Of a stretch of DNA of 6,780 nt, positions 6,044-6,780 are shown piece after piece. The DNA comes from Clostridiales bacterium UBA4696 (GTDB taxonomy: Bacteria > Bacillota > Clostridia > Oscillospirales > Oscillospiraceae): positions 12,354 through 19,133 of the forward strand of contig DHKK01000124.1 in NCBI GenBank assembly GCA_002404795.1, read 5' to 3'. The notes below the pieces were generated by a model. The model was not told the origin of the DNA. It ran no database searches and was given only the letters and a program-made list of their open reading frames with translations. The translations under genes were made by a program, and so were the position numbers. Each line of letters begins with the position of its first letter. Positions within the stretch are counted from its first letter, which is position 1.

Positions 6044-6074
6044 ATAGAAACCAATCGGTGAAATTCCGGTCGAA
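6041..6074 (-). promoter_or_regulatory. Predicted spoIIA operon promoter, sigmaA/Spo0A type
   Basis: A perfect TATAAT (6046-6041) overlaps the first bases of the terminator stem. No good -35 stands at 17 nt. At 22 nt upstream is TTCGAC (6074-6069), which with the next base, TTCGACC, matches the Spo0A box TTCGACA in 6 of 7 positions. A -35-like element at 21-22 nt overlapped by a 0A box is the known arrangement of the Spo0A-activated spoIIG and spoIIE promoters. Predicted initiation is near 6035, giving a leader of about 45 nt. A sigmaH promoter, known for B. subtilis spoIIA, is less well supported here. The -10 is clear; the Spo0A assignment rests on one imperfect box. Confidence 0.5.
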
Positions 6075-6078
6075 ACCG

Positions 6079-6780
6079 TTACCGGCGGAGCCGCTTTTCA
6101 CTTTCTTCCAGCTGTGCGAGCAGGGCTCTGTTCTTTTCGAGCTTCTCGCGCTGCTCAGCCACGACCTTTTCCGGCGCGCGGGAGACAAAGGCCTCGTTCG
6201 AGAGCTTGCCCTCAAACATGGCGATCTGCTTGAGGCAGTTGGCCTTTTCCTTTTCGAGGCGGGCCAGTTCCTTCTCAAAATCGATCAGCTCTTCCAGCGG
6301 GATATAGAGCTTGGCGTCATTCGTGACGACGCAGACCATGTTCTCGTGGCCCTCCGGGTCAGTCTCGCAGATGATGACCTTGTCGGCATACGCCAGACGG
6401 CAGATGAAGCCCTCGCCCTGCCGGAAGATCTCGCCCTTGTCGGACACGACGTAGAGCGTGCTCTTCTTCGACGGCGGAACGTTCATCTCGGCGCGGCGGT
6501 TGCGGATGGAGCGGATGGCGTTCATGACGGACTCCATGTGCGCGGCTTCGGCGCCGAAGTTCAGGCTCTCGTCGTACTTCGGCCAGTCGGCCAGCATGAG
6601 GAATTTGCCCTCGTGCGGGATGGCCTGCCAGATCTGCTCCGTGATGAACGGCATGAACGGATGCAGCAGCCGCAGGAACTGGTCAAGCACATAGACCAGG
6701 ACCTTCTGCGCGGCGAGCTTGCTCTTTTCATTTTCTCCATAGAGTCTGGCCTTGGTGAGCTCGATATACCAGTCGCAGTA
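6079..6780 (-). CDS. valS: Valyl-tRNA synthetase, C-terminal 233 residues
   Basis: ValS charges tRNA-Val with valine in the cytoplasm. Only the 3' part is in the window: the frame is open to the high-coordinate edge, so the catalytic Rossmann fold (HIGH and KMSKS motifs) and editing domain lie outside. Visible are CDWYIELTKARLYG (fragment residues 2-15) and HPFMPFITEQIWQ (40-52) of the anticodon-binding helical domain, RNRRAEMNVPPSKK (93-106), and a charged C-terminal coiled coil (about 163-231) rich in Glu, Lys and Leu that in ValS contacts tRNA. LYIPLEELIDFEKELARLEKE (158-178) is typical of ValS and separates it from IleS and LeuS. The gene ends in a TAA at 6081-6079 followed by a strong terminator. 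Confidence 0.96.
   Translation of the reverse strand, partial: YCDWYIELTKARLYGENEKSKLAAQKVLVYVLDQFLRLLHPFMPFITEQIWQAIPHEGKFLMLADWPKYDESLNFGAEAAHMESVMNAIRSIRNRRAEMNVPPSKKSTLYVVSDKGEIFRQGEGFICRLAYADKVIICETDPEGHENMVCVVTNDAKLYIPLEELIDFEKELARLEKEKANCLKQIAMFEGKLSNEAFVSRAPEKVVAEQREKLEKNRALLAQLEESEKRLRR

Noticed and set aside
6044..6070. A sigmaH promoter for spoIIA built on CCGGAATT and the region 11-12 nt downstream
   Set aside because: The -35 is passable, but the -10 lacks GAAT at either spacing; the TATAAT reading is much better.

Overview
The window is a stretch of ordinary but informative core chromosome from an endospore-forming Firmicute. The spoIIA anti-sigma/sigma module and a YunB sporulation protein establish spore formation. 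The high GC content and GC-rich third codon positions suggest a GC-rich member of the Clostridia, such as the Oscillospirales, rather than Bacillus. That placement is an inference from composition and gene order. All seven genes lie on the minus strand, so transcription runs from high to low coordinates.

Layout in transcription order: (1) the 3' end of valS (valyl-tRNA synthetase, its 5' part outside the window), ending in a strong intrinsic terminator. (2) spoIIAA-spoIIAB-sigF, tightly overlapping, whose likely promoter is embedded in that same terminator. (3) pcrA, a UvrD/PcrA helicase with its own sigmaA-type promoter and a palindrome in its leader. (4) yunB, 38-44 nt downstream of pcrA. 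(5) ligA (NAD+-dependent DNA ligase), overlapping the end of yunB by 44 nt and running off the low-coordinate edge.

Functionally there are three themes. SpoIIAA, SpoIIAB and sigmaF form the partner-switching module that turns on the first forespore-specific sigma factor. PcrA and LigA form a DNA repair and replication pair whose neighbourhood matches Bacillus pcrA-ligA. Here the usual pcrB is absent from upstream, and a sporulation gene (yunB) is inserted between the two. ValS is translation housekeeping.

I found no mobile element, CRISPR array, tRNA, rRNA or new defence or biosynthetic system. The most interesting signals are regulatory. In two places (valS/spoIIA and pcrA/yunB) a hairpin made by readthrough RNA overlaps a candidate sporulation-type promoter, so a transcript started at that promoter would lack most of the hairpin's 5' arm. 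Both are hypotheses read from sequence. No intergenic stretch exceeds 90 nt.
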